Assembly (NCBI GenBank): GCA_017432345.1
Contig: JAFRJI010000027.1
Span: 1-64,000, forward strand
Reading direction: 5' to 3'
Length of the DNA stretch: 64,000 nucleotides
DNA from: Bacillota bacterium
Lineage (GTDB): Bacteria > Bacillota > Clostridia > Peptostreptococcales > Anaerovoracaceae
This document shows positions 41,930 through 50,695 of this stretch, piece after piece. Each line of letters starts with the position of its first letter. Within the stretch, counting starts at the first letter, position 1. Under the pieces are notes generated by a model that did not search any database, had not been told where the DNA came from, and saw only the letters and a program-made list of their open reading frames with translations. The position numbers were made by a program, and so were the translations under genes.

Positions 41930-43288
41930 TTAGAACGAAATCTTCGATGTGTTCTTCCAGATACCCATCTTCTCAGCCTCTTTGATGAGGTCGTCCCGGA
42001 AGTCAGGATGCGCGATGTTGATCAGCAGTTCTGCACGCTCCCAGGTGTTTTTGCCCTTCAGGTTGGCAATGCCGTATTCCGTTACAACGAAGTTGGTCGC
42101 GGTTCGCGGCGTCGTGATGATGCTTCCAGCCGGAAGGAGCGGGCTGATCAGTGATACCCGCGTGCCGTCCTTCAAGACTCTGGTGGACGGTGTGCAAAGG
42201 AAGCTTTTGCCTCCCTTTGACGCGTAAGCACCCAGTACGAAGTCCAGTTGTCCACCGGTTCCGGAAATCTGCTGCGTTCCGGCCGATTCGGAACAGACTT
42301 GTCCGTAGAGGTCGACCTGGATGCAGCTGTTGATGGAAATGAAGTTCCGGATTTTTGCGACCGTTGTAATGCTGTTGACGTAGTCTACCGGTGCGCTGCA
42401 GCAAATCGGGTTGTCGTCGATAAAGTCATACAGACGTTTCGTGCCGCCCGCAAACGTATAGACGGCCTTTCCTTTATCGACAGGTTTGTTACCGGTCAGC
42501 TTGCCTGCTTCGAACAGATCCACGTAAGCATCCACGAACATCTCGGTGTGCGCGTTGATGTTTCTTACATCGGAGTCAGCCAGCATTGACCCGATACATC
42601 CAGGAAGGGCGCCGATTCCCAATTGCAGCGTACTGTGGGAATCGATCTGCGATACAACGTATTCTGCGATATATTTGTCGATCTTTGTCGGTTCTTTGTT
42701 GATCAGTTCATCCATCGGAGGGTTGGATCCCTCGACGACATAGTCGATGCCGTAAAGATTGAGCTGTGTTTGGTGACCGTGCGCGATCGGCATGTTTTCA
42801 TTTACTTCGACGATGACTTTCTTGGCGCTCTTGATAACGCCCCAGATATCCGCGACCTGCGGTCCGATATTGAAGTTGCCGTGCTTGTCCATCGGCGCGA
42901 CCTGGAACATCGCGAAATCCACGCCGCTGTCGTTATGCTGCCAGTAGACCGGCAGTTCATTGAACATCATCGGGATATACCAGCATCTGCCGGCTTTGCT
43001 CATCTCACGGTCAAATACGCTGAAGTGAGGAGACGCGAAACGCACCTGATCATTGCTTTCGGTGGCGAGGAACGTTTCAAACGGTTTGTTCCGCACGCCC
43101 ACGGTACTGATGATCTCAACATTTTTCAGTTCGTGCGCCCGTTTGGCCAACGCCTTATCGATATCCTTGACCGTGCCGAGCCCCAATCCGAAGTGGATAC
43201 GGCTGTTGTTCGGCACCATTTCCGCGGCACGTTCCGCGGTGATCAGTTTCTTCTGATATTCCTGTGCAAGAAGAGAAGTTCTATACAT
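41930..43288 (-). CDS. Acetyl-CoA hydrolase/CoA-transferase family protein
   Basis: This 452-residue enzyme transfers CoA between acyl-CoA and a carboxylic acid, such as acetate with butyryl-CoA or 4-hydroxybutyrate. ATG 43288 lies six bases after GGAGGT. Visible motifs are the CoA-binding HFGLGLGTVKD, the glutamate in NINAHTEMFVD that forms the thioester, and SGTGGQLDFVLGAY, seen in butyryl-CoA:acetate and 4-hydroxybutyrate CoA-transferases. The substrate cannot be fixed from sequence alone. The CoA-acylating dehydrogenase 3.6 kb away could share a 4-carbon pathway with it. Confidence 0.9.
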   Translation of the reverse strand: MYRTSLLAQEYQKKLITAERAAEMVPNNSRIHFGLGLGTVKDIDKALAKRAHELKNVEIISTVGVRNKPFETFLATESNDQVRFASPHFSVFDREMSKAGRCWYIPMMFNELPVYWQHNDSGVDFAMFQVAPMDKHGNFNIGPQVADIWGVIKSAKKVIVEVNENMPIAHGHQTQLNLYGIDYVVEGSNPPMDELINKEPTKIDKYIAEYVVSQIDSHSTLQLGIGALPGCIGSMLADSDVRNINAHTEMFVDAYVDLFEAGKLTGNKPVDKGKAVYTFAGGTKRLYDFIDDNPICCSAPVDYVNSITTVAKIRNFISINSCIQVDLYGQVCSESAGTQQISGTGGQLDFVLGAYASKGGKSFLCTPSTRVLKDGTRVSLISPLLPAGSIITTPRTATNFVVTEYGIANLKGKNTWERAELLINIAHPDFRDDLIKEAEKMGIWKNTSKISF

Positions 43289-43534
43289 GGACAAACCTCC
43301 AGAAATAATGTTTTTCTAATGTTACGTCTATTTTATCACGCAAGAGGGAAATGTAAATAGAAAATTGTTATTAATTTAACAACAAACTTCAAAAACTCTC
43401 CGGACCGAGCCTCCGGAACCCACCGCGCCGGCTTCATCCGCACTTTCATGCAAAGCCCTAAAGCCCGCGAACCGTGTAACCGCAACAGTCCACATGGTTA
43501 TACAAAAGATTTTCAAAAAAGTTCCGGAAAGTAG
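43289..43534. other. Gap before the PadR operon
   Basis: No gene is seen. GTGTAACC and GGTTATAC (about 43474-43503) form an imperfect inverted repeat. The right end carries the PadR promoter and operator. Confidence 0.4.
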
Positions 43535-43566
43535 TTGACAAACAATATTATACGACGTATAGTATT
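43535..43566 (+). promoter_or_regulatory. Promoter and palindromic operator of the PadR operon
   Basis: TTGACA (43535-43540), 17-base spacer, TATAGT (43558-43563). A palindrome centred on 43555, TATACGACGTATA with flanks to 43544-43566, covers the spacer and -10, as expected for autorepression by PadR. Confidence 0.8.
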
Positions 43567-43627
43567 AAACAAGAAATAACATTGCAAGGTTATTGGGAGC
43601 CGTTATTGATCAAGAAAGGAGGCGCAC

Positions 43628-43966
43628 ATGGCGTTCAAAATTGAATCCAGTCTGCTTGATGCATGCGCCCTCGCCATTCTACACAGAGGGGACACATACG
43701 GGTATGAGATTACTCAGGAGATGAAGAAAGCGATCGTAATTTCAGAATCAACGCTGTATCCGGTCCTGCGAAGACTGCAGAAAGAAGAACTTTGCATGAC
43801 GTACGATCAGCCGTATCAGGGCAGAAACAGAAGATATTACTCGATTACACCAAAAGGGGAAGCGAAGCTAAAGGAATATGTCAAGCAGTGGAATGACTAC
43901 CGGAACGCGATCCAGAAGCTGTTGGACGGAGAAGAAGAAAATGAAAGGGGTGCAGGCGATGAATAG
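43628..43966 (+). CDS. PadR-family transcriptional regulator
   Basis: This 112-residue winged-helix repressor has the PadR signatures LLDACALAILHRGDTYGYEI, SESTLYPVLRRLQKEEL and RNRRYYSITPKGEAKL, followed by a short helical dimerisation tail. AAAGGAGG precedes the ATG. Its stop overlaps the start of the DUF1700 gene by 8 bases. The PadR-DUF1700-DUF4097 order is a known Firmicute arrangement, probably for envelope stress; the signal is unknown. A palindrome over its own promoter suggests autoregulation. Confidence 0.95.
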   Translation: MAFKIESSLLDACALAILHRGDTYGYEITQEMKKAIVISESTLYPVLRRLQKEELCMTYDQPYQGRNRRYYSITPKGEAKLKEYVKQWNDYRNAIQKLLDGEEENERGAGDE

Positions 43967-44765
43967 GCAGGAATTTATTTTGACATTGCGCAAAGAGCTT
44001 TCAAAATTACCGCCTGAAGAAATCGTTGCGGCAACAGAGTTCTTTGAAGAATGTTTTGAAGAAGCAACCATAGGATTAGATGAGGAAGAGAGAATCAAGG
44101 AAGAGCAGAGGCTCATCAATGAGTTCGGCAATCCGAAGCGCATCGCGGCGCAGGTCAAAGCGGATTACGCAGCAAGGCTTTTGAACGGAGACGAAACGAT
44201 CCTGGACAAACAGCCGACGGTGAAGAAAAAGCTTTCGGCAGTTTGGTGGGTCGTCATCGGGATCTGCTCAGCACCGGTCTCGATCCCGATCGCGATCGGC
44301 ATCATCTGCGTCGCAATCGGACTGGTCGCCGTGATCATTGAGATCTACGCGGGCATCATCGGCGCCGGAGTCGCGTCGATCGGCGGCATCGTTCTGGGAT
44401 GTGTATTCCTGTCAAGCTCCGCCGCAACCGGCATCATGGTCATCGGCGGAGGGCTTCTCGGACTCGCGATCTCGGCAGCCGCTGCAGTCGGCGCGTACAT
44501 CGGGACCAAAGCACTGGTACGGGCCATCGCCAGGACCGCGAAAACGCAAAACGCCAAGCGTAAGAGAAAAAAGTACGCGAAGATGGAACAGGCCGGCGAA
44601 AAGGAAGCCGTCTGGGTCCGCACCGACGATGAGGGTTTTGCAGAAGCGGAAGCGGACGAGACGGACGAGTGGATCACGCTGGAGCTTCCGGAGGAACCGG
44701 CAGTTGTAACAGAGCCAGTGGCAGCGGAAGGGGAACCTCAGGTAGAAGGGGGTGAAGTGAGATGA
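43959..44765 (+). CDS. DUF1700 family membrane protein
   Basis: This 268-residue protein begins with a cytoplasmic helical domain (MNRQEFILTLRKELSKLPPEE, then a region rich in Glu, and EFGNPKRIAAQVKADY), typical of DUF1700/HAAS proteins that pair with PadR regulators. Membrane helices lie at about 95-120, 125-155 and 160-190, then a basic and an acidic tail. The ATG 43959 overlaps the padR stop. Its stop overlaps the next start (ATGA). It likely senses envelope state or modulates PadR, which is inference from gene order. Confidence 0.88.
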   Translation: MNRQEFILTLRKELSKLPPEEIVAATEFFEECFEEATIGLDEEERIKEEQRLINEFGNPKRIAAQVKADYAARLLNGDETILDKQPTVKKKLSAVWWVVIGICSAPVSIPIAIGIICVAIGLVAVIIEIYAGIIGAGVASIGGIVLGCVFLSSSAATGIMVIGGGLLGLAISAAAAVGAYIGTKALVRAIARTAKTQNAKRKRKKYAKMEQAGEKEAVWVRTDDEGFAEAEADETDEWITLELPEEPAVVTEPVAAEGEPQVEGGEVR

Positions 44766-45637
44766 AGAGATTGAAGGTATTTTTCATAACGTGTGCGGCA
44801 GTAGCACTGGTCGGGCTGGTCATGCTCGTAGCCGGCGCCAGCACAGGGGGCGTTGAGGGATTTGACGCTGTGGCGGCAGATCACGACTGGATCAGCGGCA
44901 GCCCGGGAGCCCGGGCGAGCGTCGAACAAAACGATCTGGAATTTGAGAACATCGAAGCGATCGGCTACATGGACGTCGTCATTGTCGGCGAACGCTACTA
45001 CAACGATATGGCTGATGAGTACGAGCTTGGAACGATCACCGAGCCGAAGGCGGGAACCGTCATCGCGCTGTTCGGCAGCAATCTGGAAGAGCCGGACTTC
45101 AAGGTGGAAGGAAAAACGCTGAAAATCAACGCGCCGGAAATCGAGCAGGATAAGATCACGCTGAACTTCTCTTCGGAGGATGTGTATCCGACGGTCATCG
45201 TGTTCTGCCCGGACAAAGAACTGAAGTCCATCAAGTTGAATTCTTCAATCAGTGATGTTGAGATGAAGGGGATCTCATTTAAGTACGCGGACATCGCCAA
45301 CAACACCGGCGACGTCGACGCTGAAAACATCACTAGTCAGGGGATAAAGATCATCAGCGATACCGGTGATGTCGAACTGTCAGGGGATTTGAGAGGAACA
45401 ACCGACGTGAGCATCGAAACAGGGGACGTCGAAATCGACACAGCATTGCCTTTGGACAAATACACGATGAACCTTAAGACCGATACCGGAGAAATCGGCA
45501 TCGGCGAAGGGGAAATCGAAGACGATGATTTTGAGGGGTATGAATATACACAGGACGGCGGCGAGGATGAGCTGATCATCCGGACGAACACCGGCGACAT
45601 CGAAATCGAACAGATGGCCGGAGGCGTATCGCTGTAA
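44762..45637 (+). CDS. Membrane-anchored DUF4097 beta-repeat protein
   Basis: This 291-residue protein has an N-terminal membrane anchor or uncleaved signal (about 5-27) and a long extracellular right-handed beta region. DUF4097 repeats are visible as regularly spaced strands such as IKLNSSISDVEMKGISF, NNTGDVDAENI, SDTGDVELSGDL, ETGDVEIDTALP and NTGDIEIEQ, with NTGD/TGDV turns. It is strongly acidic. It ends the PadR operon and precedes a terminator. Such proteins are thought to sit on the cell surface; function is not known. Confidence 0.9.
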   Translation: MKRLKVFFITCAAVALVGLVMLVAGASTGGVEGFDAVAADHDWISGSPGARASVEQNDLEFENIEAIGYMDVVIVGERYYNDMADEYELGTITEPKAGTVIALFGSNLEEPDFKVEGKTLKINAPEIEQDKITLNFSSEDVYPTVIVFCPDKELKSIKLNSSISDVEMKGISFKYADIANNTGDVDAENITSQGIKIISDTGDVELSGDLRGTTDVSIETGDVEIDTALPLDKYTMNLKTDTGEIGIGEGEIEDDDFEGYEYTQDGGEDELIIRTNTGDIEIEQMAGGVSL

Positions 45638-45660
45638 AAAAATAATAGCCAATACTTGAA

Positions 45661-45697
45661 AACCCGGGCGGGCCGAAACGGTTTGCCCGGATTTTTG
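45661..45697 (+). terminator. Terminator of the PadR operon
   Basis: CCGGGC (45664-45669) pairs with GCCCGG (45685-45690), with further inner pairing, then ATTTTTG. Confidence 0.85.
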
Positions 45698-45746
45698 TAT
45701 ATGCAAAGTTCCCAAATTGCGATACACTGAAAGGGAGGTGCTAGGA

Positions 45747-46787
45747 ATGGACCAGATAAGAATTGCACTGATCGGATACGGGAACGTGGGGCAGGCTTTT
45801 GCACGGATGCTGGAAAAAAGACGGGAGTATATCAGAGAGACCTTTGATACGGATCCGGTCGTTACGGCGATCTGCACCCGCAGCAAGGGCGGGATACTGC
45901 AGCCGGCGGGAGCAGGCGGCATCGATACGGCGCGCGTGACGGACGATATGTTTGACAAATTAATCGACGCGATCAAGATCATCGATTTCGGCGAGTACGA
46001 TGTGATGATCGAACTGACGCCGATCAACATCATGACGGGAATGCCGGCGACGAGACACGTTGAGAGGGCTTTGCAGAGAGGCAAACACGTCATCACGGCG
46101 AACAAAGGGCCGATTGCCTGGGCGTACCGCGAGCTGCGGGATAAGGCGGAAGAAAACGGCGTGCAGTTTCTGTATGAAGCAACGGTCATGGACGGCGTGC
46201 CGGTCTACAATCTGACCCGCGAAACGATGATGGGGTGCCGGATCACGGAAGTCAGCGGCATCTTCAACGCCACGACGAACTTCATCCTGACGGAAATGGA
46301 GAAAGGGATCGATTTTGAAGAAGCGGTCGAGGAAGGCCGCCGCCAGGGATTTGTGGAGGCGGACCCTGCCATGGACGTCGACGGCTGGGATGCGGCTGCC
46401 AAACTGACAGCCTTGATGAACGTGCTGATGGATGTGCAGATCACGCCGACGGAAATCGACCGGGAGGGAATCGGACATATCACGAAAGAGGATCTGGATG
46501 CGGCCGCCGAGCAAGGAAAGAAGATCAAATTGCTCTGCCAGGGCCGGATGGAAGAAGACGGGGACACGGGAATCCTCAAACCGGTTGGCAGCGTAAAGCC
46601 GACCCTCGTCGATCAGGACAGCCTGCCGGCCATCATGGACGCGACCTCATCTTATGTATCGATCATGACGGACCTCATGGGCGGCGTCACCGTCATCGAG
46701 GAACCGTTCGAGCCGGAGATCGACCACACGGCGTACGGCGTCCTCAGCGATCTGCTCCGGATTTTGAACGATACGAAGATCAAATAG
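45747..46787 (+). CDS. hom: Homoserine dehydrogenase (short form)
   Basis: Hom reduces aspartate semialdehyde to homoserine, the branch point to threonine and methionine. ATG 45747 follows AGGGAGGT, giving 346 residues. The Rossmann motif is LIGYGNVGQAF; the catalytic lysines lie in ANKGPIAWAY and DGWDAAAKLTAL. The C-terminal ACT regulatory domain of many homologues is absent, so threonine feedback may be missing. It stands alone; other threonine genes are not in the window. Confidence 0.94.
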   Translation: MDQIRIALIGYGNVGQAFARMLEKRREYIRETFDTDPVVTAICTRSKGGILQPAGAGGIDTARVTDDMFDKLIDAIKIIDFGEYDVMIELTPINIMTGMPATRHVERALQRGKHVITANKGPIAWAYRELRDKAEENGVQFLYEATVMDGVPVYNLTRETMMGCRITEVSGIFNATTNFILTEMEKGIDFEEAVEEGRRQGFVEADPAMDVDGWDAAAKLTALMNVLMDVQITPTEIDREGIGHITKEDLDAAAEQGKKIKLLCQGRMEEDGDTGILKPVGSVKPTLVDQDSLPAIMDATSSYVSIMTDLMGGVTVIEEPFEPEIDHTAYGVLSDLLRILNDTKIK

Positions 46788-46823
46788 TGGGAAACCGACG
46801 AACGCCGAATTGAATAACCGTAT

Positions 46824-46875
46824 GAAAAAACCCGGGCCGCAGGCTTTGTGAAAGCTGCCGTCCGGGTCTTTGTTT
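46824..46875. terminator. Bidirectional terminator between hom and the aldehyde dehydrogenase
   Basis: AAACCCGG...CCGGGTCTTT and the inner GCAGGCTTT/AAAGCTGC form a long hairpin with A and T runs on both sides. Confidence 0.85.
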
Positions 46876-46893
46876 GCAATGAATGCTCTGCTT

Positions 46894-48258
46894 CTAGCCC
46901 CAGAGTTCCTCGTCGCTCGGAACGTGGTTGTCCGGCATGAAGCGGGCGATTCTGGAAACGTTCATCAGGTGCGTGTAGTTCAGATTCTCGGAGATGGAGT
47001 TGTGGCCCCATGATCCGCAGCCCAGCGTGTTCGTCGGGTTCAGTCCGTTGAAGTAGGAACCGCCGGTGCTGTTGGAACTGCACTGGTTGATAACGAATCT
47101 GGATACACAGAGGCTTTCGCCGATTTTGGCGATGTGCTCTTCGCTGTCGCTGTGGAAGGAAACGGAGTGGCCCTTGCCGTCTCGTTCCAGATTCTCGGAC
47201 GCGATGCGGATCGCGTCGTCGAGGTCTTTATATGGGTATGCGCTGATGACCGGCGCCATCTTTTCACCGCCCAGCGCGTCCGTTGCGCCGGTGCCGTCAG
47301 CAACGGCGACGATGACTTTTGTATCTTCCGGAATCGTGATGCCGGCCAGTTCTGCGACTTTCTGGCAGGACTGTCCGACGGAGTGCCGGTTCGTCTTCCC
47401 ATCTTCAAAGAGCGCGCCGCGGACCTTCTCCAGTTCGTCTTTATCCCTTACGACGTAACCGCCGTTCGCTTCGAATTCCGCCATGATGGCGTCGAAGTCT
47501 TTCTCCGGACAGATAACGGACTGCTCCGCGGAGCAGATGATGCCGTAGTCATAGGAACGTCCCTTGATGATCTTCGGAACAGCTTCTTTGAAATCGTATC
47601 CTTCGTCGATGATGCATTGCACGTTGCCTGCGCCAACGCCGAGCGCCGGTCTGCCGGAACTGTAAGCCGCGTTGACCATTCCAGGACCGCCGGTCGCGAC
47701 GACGACGTCAGCACTGGAAATCAGGTTCTTCGTGTTTTCTCTGGAATGCTCGCCCAGAATCTGGATCAGGTTTTCCGGCATTCCGATCTCCGCCAGCGCC
47801 GCGTTGATCATTTCGACTGTCTTCGTGCTGCACTTAACGGATTTGTGGTGCGGTGTGATGATGATCGCGTTTCCGCACTTCAGCGCGAACATGGAGTTGC
47901 TCATTGGTGTTACGATCGGGTTCGTGCAAGGCGTGATCGCTGCAACGACGCCCATCGGCTTGGCAACTCTGGTGATACCGGTCGTTTCATCGGTGTCGAG
48001 GATCCCGCGGGACTTCTTGCCGCGCAGGTTGTTCCATACGATGCCGGCTTTCTGCCGGTTCTTCGCGTACTTGTCTTCAACGTTGCCCATGCCGGTCTCT
48101 TCGACGGCGATCTCAGCCAGGTAGCGGGCGTTCTCATAAACAACTCTGCCCATCGTCTGAACGGCCTTGTCGACCTCTTCCTGACTCATTTTCTCGAATT
48201 CCGCCTGCGCCTTGCGGGCACGCTCGATATAACCATCAATATACTCTTTACTATCCAT
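46894..48258 (-). CDS. CoA-acylating aldehyde dehydrogenase (SucD-like)
   Basis: This 454-residue enzyme reduces an acyl-CoA to the aldehyde with NAD(P)H, or the reverse. Residues ITPCTNPIVTPMSNS, ALGVGAGNVQCIID and the catalytic Cys in DYGIICSAEQSVI resemble succinate-semialdehyde dehydrogenase (CoA-acylating) of Clostridium kluyveri. An acetaldehyde role, as in the first half of AdhE, is the alternative; the alcohol dehydrogenase half is absent. It has its own promoter and GGAGGA site. With the CoA-transferase at 41930 it could serve a 4-hydroxybutyrate route. Confidence 0.9.
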   Translation of the reverse strand: MDSKEYIDGYIERARKAQAEFEKMSQEEVDKAVQTMGRVVYENARYLAEIAVEETGMGNVEDKYAKNRQKAGIVWNNLRGKKSRGILDTDETTGITRVAKPMGVVAAITPCTNPIVTPMSNSMFALKCGNAIIITPHHKSVKCSTKTVEMINAALAEIGMPENLIQILGEHSRENTKNLISSADVVVATGGPGMVNAAYSSGRPALGVGAGNVQCIIDEGYDFKEAVPKIIKGRSYDYGIICSAEQSVICPEKDFDAIMAEFEANGGYVVRDKDELEKVRGALFEDGKTNRHSVGQSCQKVAELAGITIPEDTKVIVAVADGTGATDALGGEKMAPVISAYPYKDLDDAIRIASENLERDGKGHSVSFHSDSEEHIAKIGESLCVSRFVINQCSSNSTGGSYFNGLNPTNTLGCGSWGHNSISENLNYTHLMNVSRIARFMPDNHVPSDEELWG

Positions 48259-48303
48259 CTAACTTCCTCCTATACTGCATAGTCACAGTTCACTACAGTA
48301 TCG

Positions 48304-48332
48304 ATTATAACGCTCCGATTTCGGCGATTCAA
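48304..48332 (-). promoter_or_regulatory. Promoter of the aldehyde dehydrogenase gene
   Basis: On the minus strand TTGAAT (48332-48327), 17-base spacer, TATAAT (48309-48304). The rest of the gap to 48570 holds an inverted repeat TAACGAAAA/TTTTCGTTA (48427-48461) and the pilD promoter. Confidence 0.85.
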
Positions 48333-48520
48333 GGGCATCAGTCAATACAAAGCCCCGAGGGATTGCATTTAAATTGTTCTGGTTGCTCATGTCGGAAACA
48401 GTTTCGCCCGTTCCGATGGCAGATGTTAACGAAAACCGGTCGGGACAGCTTTTTTTCGTTAGTACTAAGCGTTTCGCAATCATGGTGAGCGGTCCGCAGT
48501 CCGTAAAGAGGAACAAGCGC

Positions 48521-48548
48521 TTGACTAATTGGAAATATATGGTAATAT
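48521..48548 (+). promoter_or_regulatory. Promoter of the prepilin peptidase gene
   Basis: TTGACT (48521-48526), 16-base spacer, TAATAT (48543-48548). Confidence 0.6.
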
Positions 48549-48570
48549 AACAAAAGAGGTATTAAGGGCG

Positions 48571-49338
48571 ATGATGATCATTATCAAGATAGCATGTTCC
48601 ATATTGGTCGGGTTCTTTGCCGGGCCGGCTGCTGTGTTCGTGTTCAACCGGCTACCGGCAAAATGGCTGTGCGATTACGGCGAGACGCCGTCACAGGAGC
48701 TGACGGATCCCAACGTAAAGCGCATCAAGGAGAATCCGTGGCGGTGGGTATACGCCGTCGGGTTCATTTGCCTTTGCATAAGACTGTCGCTGGCGAATCT
48801 GTTCTCGGCGGATCTGGCGTTGACGCACCTGGATCCGGGGCAGGGGATTCCGCCGAACCTGATGATCGACCCGCTGTCGGACCTGGACTGCGCGCAGTTG
48901 GCACTGGCCGGGCTGATCACCTGCTGGCTGCTGCTGATCATCAGCCTGGCGGACCTGAAATTCCAGATCATTCCGGACCAGTTCGTGATTCTGCTGGCGC
49001 TTTCCGCGATCGGATTCATCCCGTTCCACCCGGGCGGACTGTATGATCCGCTCATCGGCCTCGCCATCGGCGGGGGATCCATGCTGGTACTGGCGGGCAT
49101 CGGCGCGCTGGCCAAAAAAGAAATGATCGGATTCGGCGACGTGAAACTTTGCGCGGCGCTGGGTCTCGTTCTGGGAACGCGCGGCACGATCGCCGTGATG
49201 ATTCTGGCGATCCTGGCGGCGGGCATCTACGCGGCCGCCGGTCTCGCGGCGCGGAAACTGAAGCGCGACGACCACCTCCCGCTGGGGCCATTCCTCTGCG
49301 GGAGCGCGATGGCATACATCTTCATCGCCATGTGGTAG
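48571..49338 (+). CDS. A24-family prepilin peptidase
   Basis: This 255-residue membrane aspartyl protease would trim type IV pilin-like precursors. The two catalytic aspartates are in SLADLKFQIIPD and the GxGD motif MIGFGDVKL. Around six to seven hydrophobic helices are present. The N-terminus lacks the paired CxxC zinc sites of bifunctional PilD enzymes, so N-methylation is doubtful. No pilin or secretion genes are in the window. Start ATG 48571 is chosen with AGAGGT 10 bases upstream; an upstream TTG is possible. A terminator overlaps the next promoter. Confidence 0.88.
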   Translation: MMIIIKIACSILVGFFAGPAAVFVFNRLPAKWLCDYGETPSQELTDPNVKRIKENPWRWVYAVGFICLCIRLSLANLFSADLALTHLDPGQGIPPNLMIDPLSDLDCAQLALAGLITCWLLLIISLADLKFQIIPDQFVILLALSAIGFIPFHPGGLYDPLIGLAIGGGSMLVLAGIGALAKKEMIGFGDVKLCAALGLVLGTRGTIAVMILAILAAGIYAAAGLAARKLKRDDHLPLGPFLCGSAMAYIFIAMW

Positions 49339-49352
49339 AGGTATAACAGGAT

Positions 49353-49376
49353 GGGCAATGGACGTTGCCCATTTTT
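49353..49376 (+). terminator. Terminator after the prepilin peptidase, overlapping the truA -35
   Basis: GGGCAA (49353-49358) and TTGCCC (49365-49370) form a 6-bp stem followed by ATTTTTT. The right arm TTGCCC doubles as a -35 hexamer. Confidence 0.85.
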
Positions 49377-49393
49377 TAATATTAGGGTATAAT
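49365..49393 (+). promoter_or_regulatory. Promoter of truA
   Basis: TTGCCC (49365-49370), 17-base spacer, TATAAT (49388-49393). The ATG at 49404 leaves a leader of only a few bases and no ribosome binding site. Confidence 0.75.
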
Positions 49394-49403
49394 CAAATGG
49401 AAT

Positions 49404-50207
49404 ATGAGCAAAAATATACTTCTGACAATCGCATATGACGGCTCCGCGTTCCACGGCTGGCAAAAGCAGCCTGGCGAACGCACCGTGCAGGGGCACTTGG
49501 AGCGGACCATGTCGCAGCTGTTTCGGCGCGAGATCCTACTGAGTGGGACCAGCCGCACCGACGCGGGGGTCCACGCCCTCGATCAGAAAGCGACGTTCCT
49601 ATCGGAGCTCAACGTGCCGACTGAGAAACTGCCGCTGATCATCAACAACGCCCTTTGCGGCGAAGAGAAGGGGCCGTTTGCAAAATCCCCTGTGCGCATC
49701 CTCGATGCGCAGGAGATGCCGGAGGATTTCCACGCCCGGTTCAGCTGCAAAGGCAAGAAGTATATCTATCGGATCCGCGACGGCGCGACGAATGGCCGGT
49801 CCATGGTCTTTGACCGGAATTACGTCTACTACGTTGACAGGAAACTGGACACCGGCGCCATACAGGAAGCAGCGGCGTATCTGAAAGGGACCCACGACTT
49901 CAAGTCCTTTGAGGCGTCCGGCGGCAACCCGCGGGAGACGACGGTGCGGACGATCTTTGACGCGAAAGTCACGACAGGGCAAACGCCGAACAGCGAGATC
50001 CGGCTGCACATCAGCGGCGACGGATTTCTCTACAATATGGTCCGGATCATCACAGGAACACTGGTGGAGATCGGACAGGGCAAACGCGATCCGCAGGATA
50101 TGGATCGGATCATAGAAGCGAAAGACAGGCAGGCAGCCGGCTTCACGGCGCCGCCGCACGGACTGTATCTGGCAAAAGTATATTACGAAATGCCAATAAA
50201 CGATTAG
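49404..50207 (+). CDS. truA: tRNA pseudouridine(38-40) synthase
   Basis: TruA makes pseudouridine in the anticodon arm of tRNA. The 267 residues show the family start LTIAYDGSAFHGWQKQ, the catalytic Asp in SGTSRTDAGVHAL, and GDGFLYNMVRIITGTLVEIG near the C-terminus. No Shine-Dalgarno site is present; the promoter puts the transcript start almost at the ATG. comEB follows after 25 bases with its own GAGGAGAG site. Confidence 0.96.
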   Translation: MSKNILLTIAYDGSAFHGWQKQPGERTVQGHLERTMSQLFRREILLSGTSRTDAGVHALDQKATFLSELNVPTEKLPLIINNALCGEEKGPFAKSPVRILDAQEMPEDFHARFSCKGKKYIYRIRDGATNGRSMVFDRNYVYYVDRKLDTGAIQEAAAYLKGTHDFKSFEASGGNPRETTVRTIFDAKVTTGQTPNSEIRLHISGDGFLYNMVRIITGTLVEIGQGKRDPQDMDRIIEAKDRQAAGFTAPPHGLYLAKVYYEMPIND

Positions 50208-50232
50208 ATGACTGTTCATTGAGGAGAGAACC

Positions 50233-50694
50233 ATGAAAATCGACAACAGACCAAGCTGGGATGAGTACTTTATGGAAATGGCGGAAGTGACCGCGAAGCG
50301 TTCCACATGCCTCCGCAGACAGGTGGGCGCGGTGATCGTGCAGGACAAGCACATCATCGCCACCGGCTACAACGGTGCGCCGAGAGGCATCGCGCACTGC
50401 GGAGAGCGGGAAGAAGGATGCCTGCGCGAGCAGCTGGGGATCCCGTCCGGCGAGAAGCATGAGCTTTGCAGAGCGCTCCACGCGGAGCAGAACGCCATCA
50501 TCCAGGCCGCGACGCTCGGACAGAGCGTAGAAGGCGCGACGATCTATGTGACGAACCAGCCTTGCGTGATCTGCGCGAAGATGCTGATCAACGCGGGCAT
50601 CGAGAAGATCATCGTCAAAGAAGGCTATCCCGATGAGCTGGCTGTCGAGATCCTGGAAGAAGCCGGGATCAAGATCGTGATGTTAGGAGAATGA
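50233..50694 (+). CDS. comEB: dCMP deaminase (ComEB-like)
   Basis: The 153-residue zinc enzyme deaminates dCMP to dUMP for thymidylate synthesis. The zinc and proton-shuttle motifs are [10 protein letters not shown] (His, Glu) and [10 protein letters not shown] (two Cys). The N-terminal [21 protein letters not shown] and GYNGAPRG stretches are characteristic of dCMP deaminases rather than tRNA or cytidine deaminases. It sits between truA and a TagO-like gene, a familiar clostridial order. A homologue in Bacillus lies in a competence operon but is not needed for DNA uptake. Confidence 0.95.
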   Translation: MKIDNRPSWDEYFMEMAEVTAKRSTCLRRQVGAVIVQDKHIIATGYNGAPRGIAHCGEREEGCLREQLGIPSGEKHELCRALHAEQNAIIQAATLGQSVEGATIYVTNQPCVICAKMLINAGIEKIIVKEGYPDELAVEILEEAGIKIVMLGE

Positions 50695-50695
50695 T

